From an uncultured bacterium (lineage in GTDB: Bacteria; Actinomycetota; Coriobacteriia; Coriobacteriales; Coriobacteriaceae), in the NCBI GenBank assembly GCA_905215225.1, contig CAJMPM010000131.1, positions 1-5,004 of the forward strand: a stretch of 5,004 nucleotides of DNA, in the 5' to 3' direction. Below, one piece after another: positions 4,997 through 5,004 of this stretch. How positions within the stretch are numbered: the first letter of the stretch is position 1; each line of letters opens with the position of its first letter. The notes beneath the pieces are model-generated. The model saw nothing but the letters and a program-made list of their open reading frames with translations. It searched no databases and was not told where the DNA came from. The position numbers were made by a program, and so were the translations under genes.

Positions 4997-5004
4997 CGAT
5001 ATTA

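Overview
The window reads as chromosomal DNA from a high-GC Gram-positive. The gene content and style suggest Coriobacteriia, most likely a Collinsella-like gut actinobacterium. The grounds are a SepF/YggT/DivIVA division cluster whose DivIVA carries the actinobacterial (Wag31-like) KRGYD motif, mostly G/C-ending codons, and AAGGA-type ribosome binding sites. The genus is an inference from memory, not a database match.

Left part (1-1670, + strand): the end of a cell-division and polar-growth cluster. It holds sepF (5' end outside the window), a YggT-family membrane protein that seems to start at a rare ATC codon, and divIVA, closed by a strong intrinsic terminator. SepF anchors and bundles FtsZ at the membrane, DivIVA marks curved membrane at septum and poles, and YggT is a small membrane protein that often sits between them.

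Middle (1690-2600, - strand): a small nitroreductase-family flavoprotein with its own terminator, which lies back to back with the divIVA terminator. Upstream of it lies a 286-bp gene-free stretch with two unusual structures: a cluster of CCAAAG/CCAAAC hexamers, three of them inside the 9-mer TCAGCCAAA, and a large near-perfect inverted repeat (26-bp arms, 25 of 26 paired, with an outer 7-bp extension). This stretch is the least explained part of the window.

Right-middle (2596-4336, - strand): a two-gene phosphate uptake unit. A PiT-family permease is followed after 67 bp by a DUF47 (PhoU-like, COG1392) partner. Ahead of pit is a leader with an isolated perfect Shine-Dalgarno sequence.

Right end (4467-5004, + strand): a gene for a 112-aa protein of unknown function, divergent from pit. 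A good -35/-10 pair sits so close to its ATG that the mRNA is predicted to be leaderless. The last bases hold a ribosome binding site for a gene that begins at or just past the window edge.

Most of the window is ordinary housekeeping sequence, and I see no defence system, mobile-element gene or CRISPR array. The points worth following are the 2310-2595 intergenic element, the ATC start of yggT, the probable leaderless gene and the within-gene codon switch in the nitroreductase.
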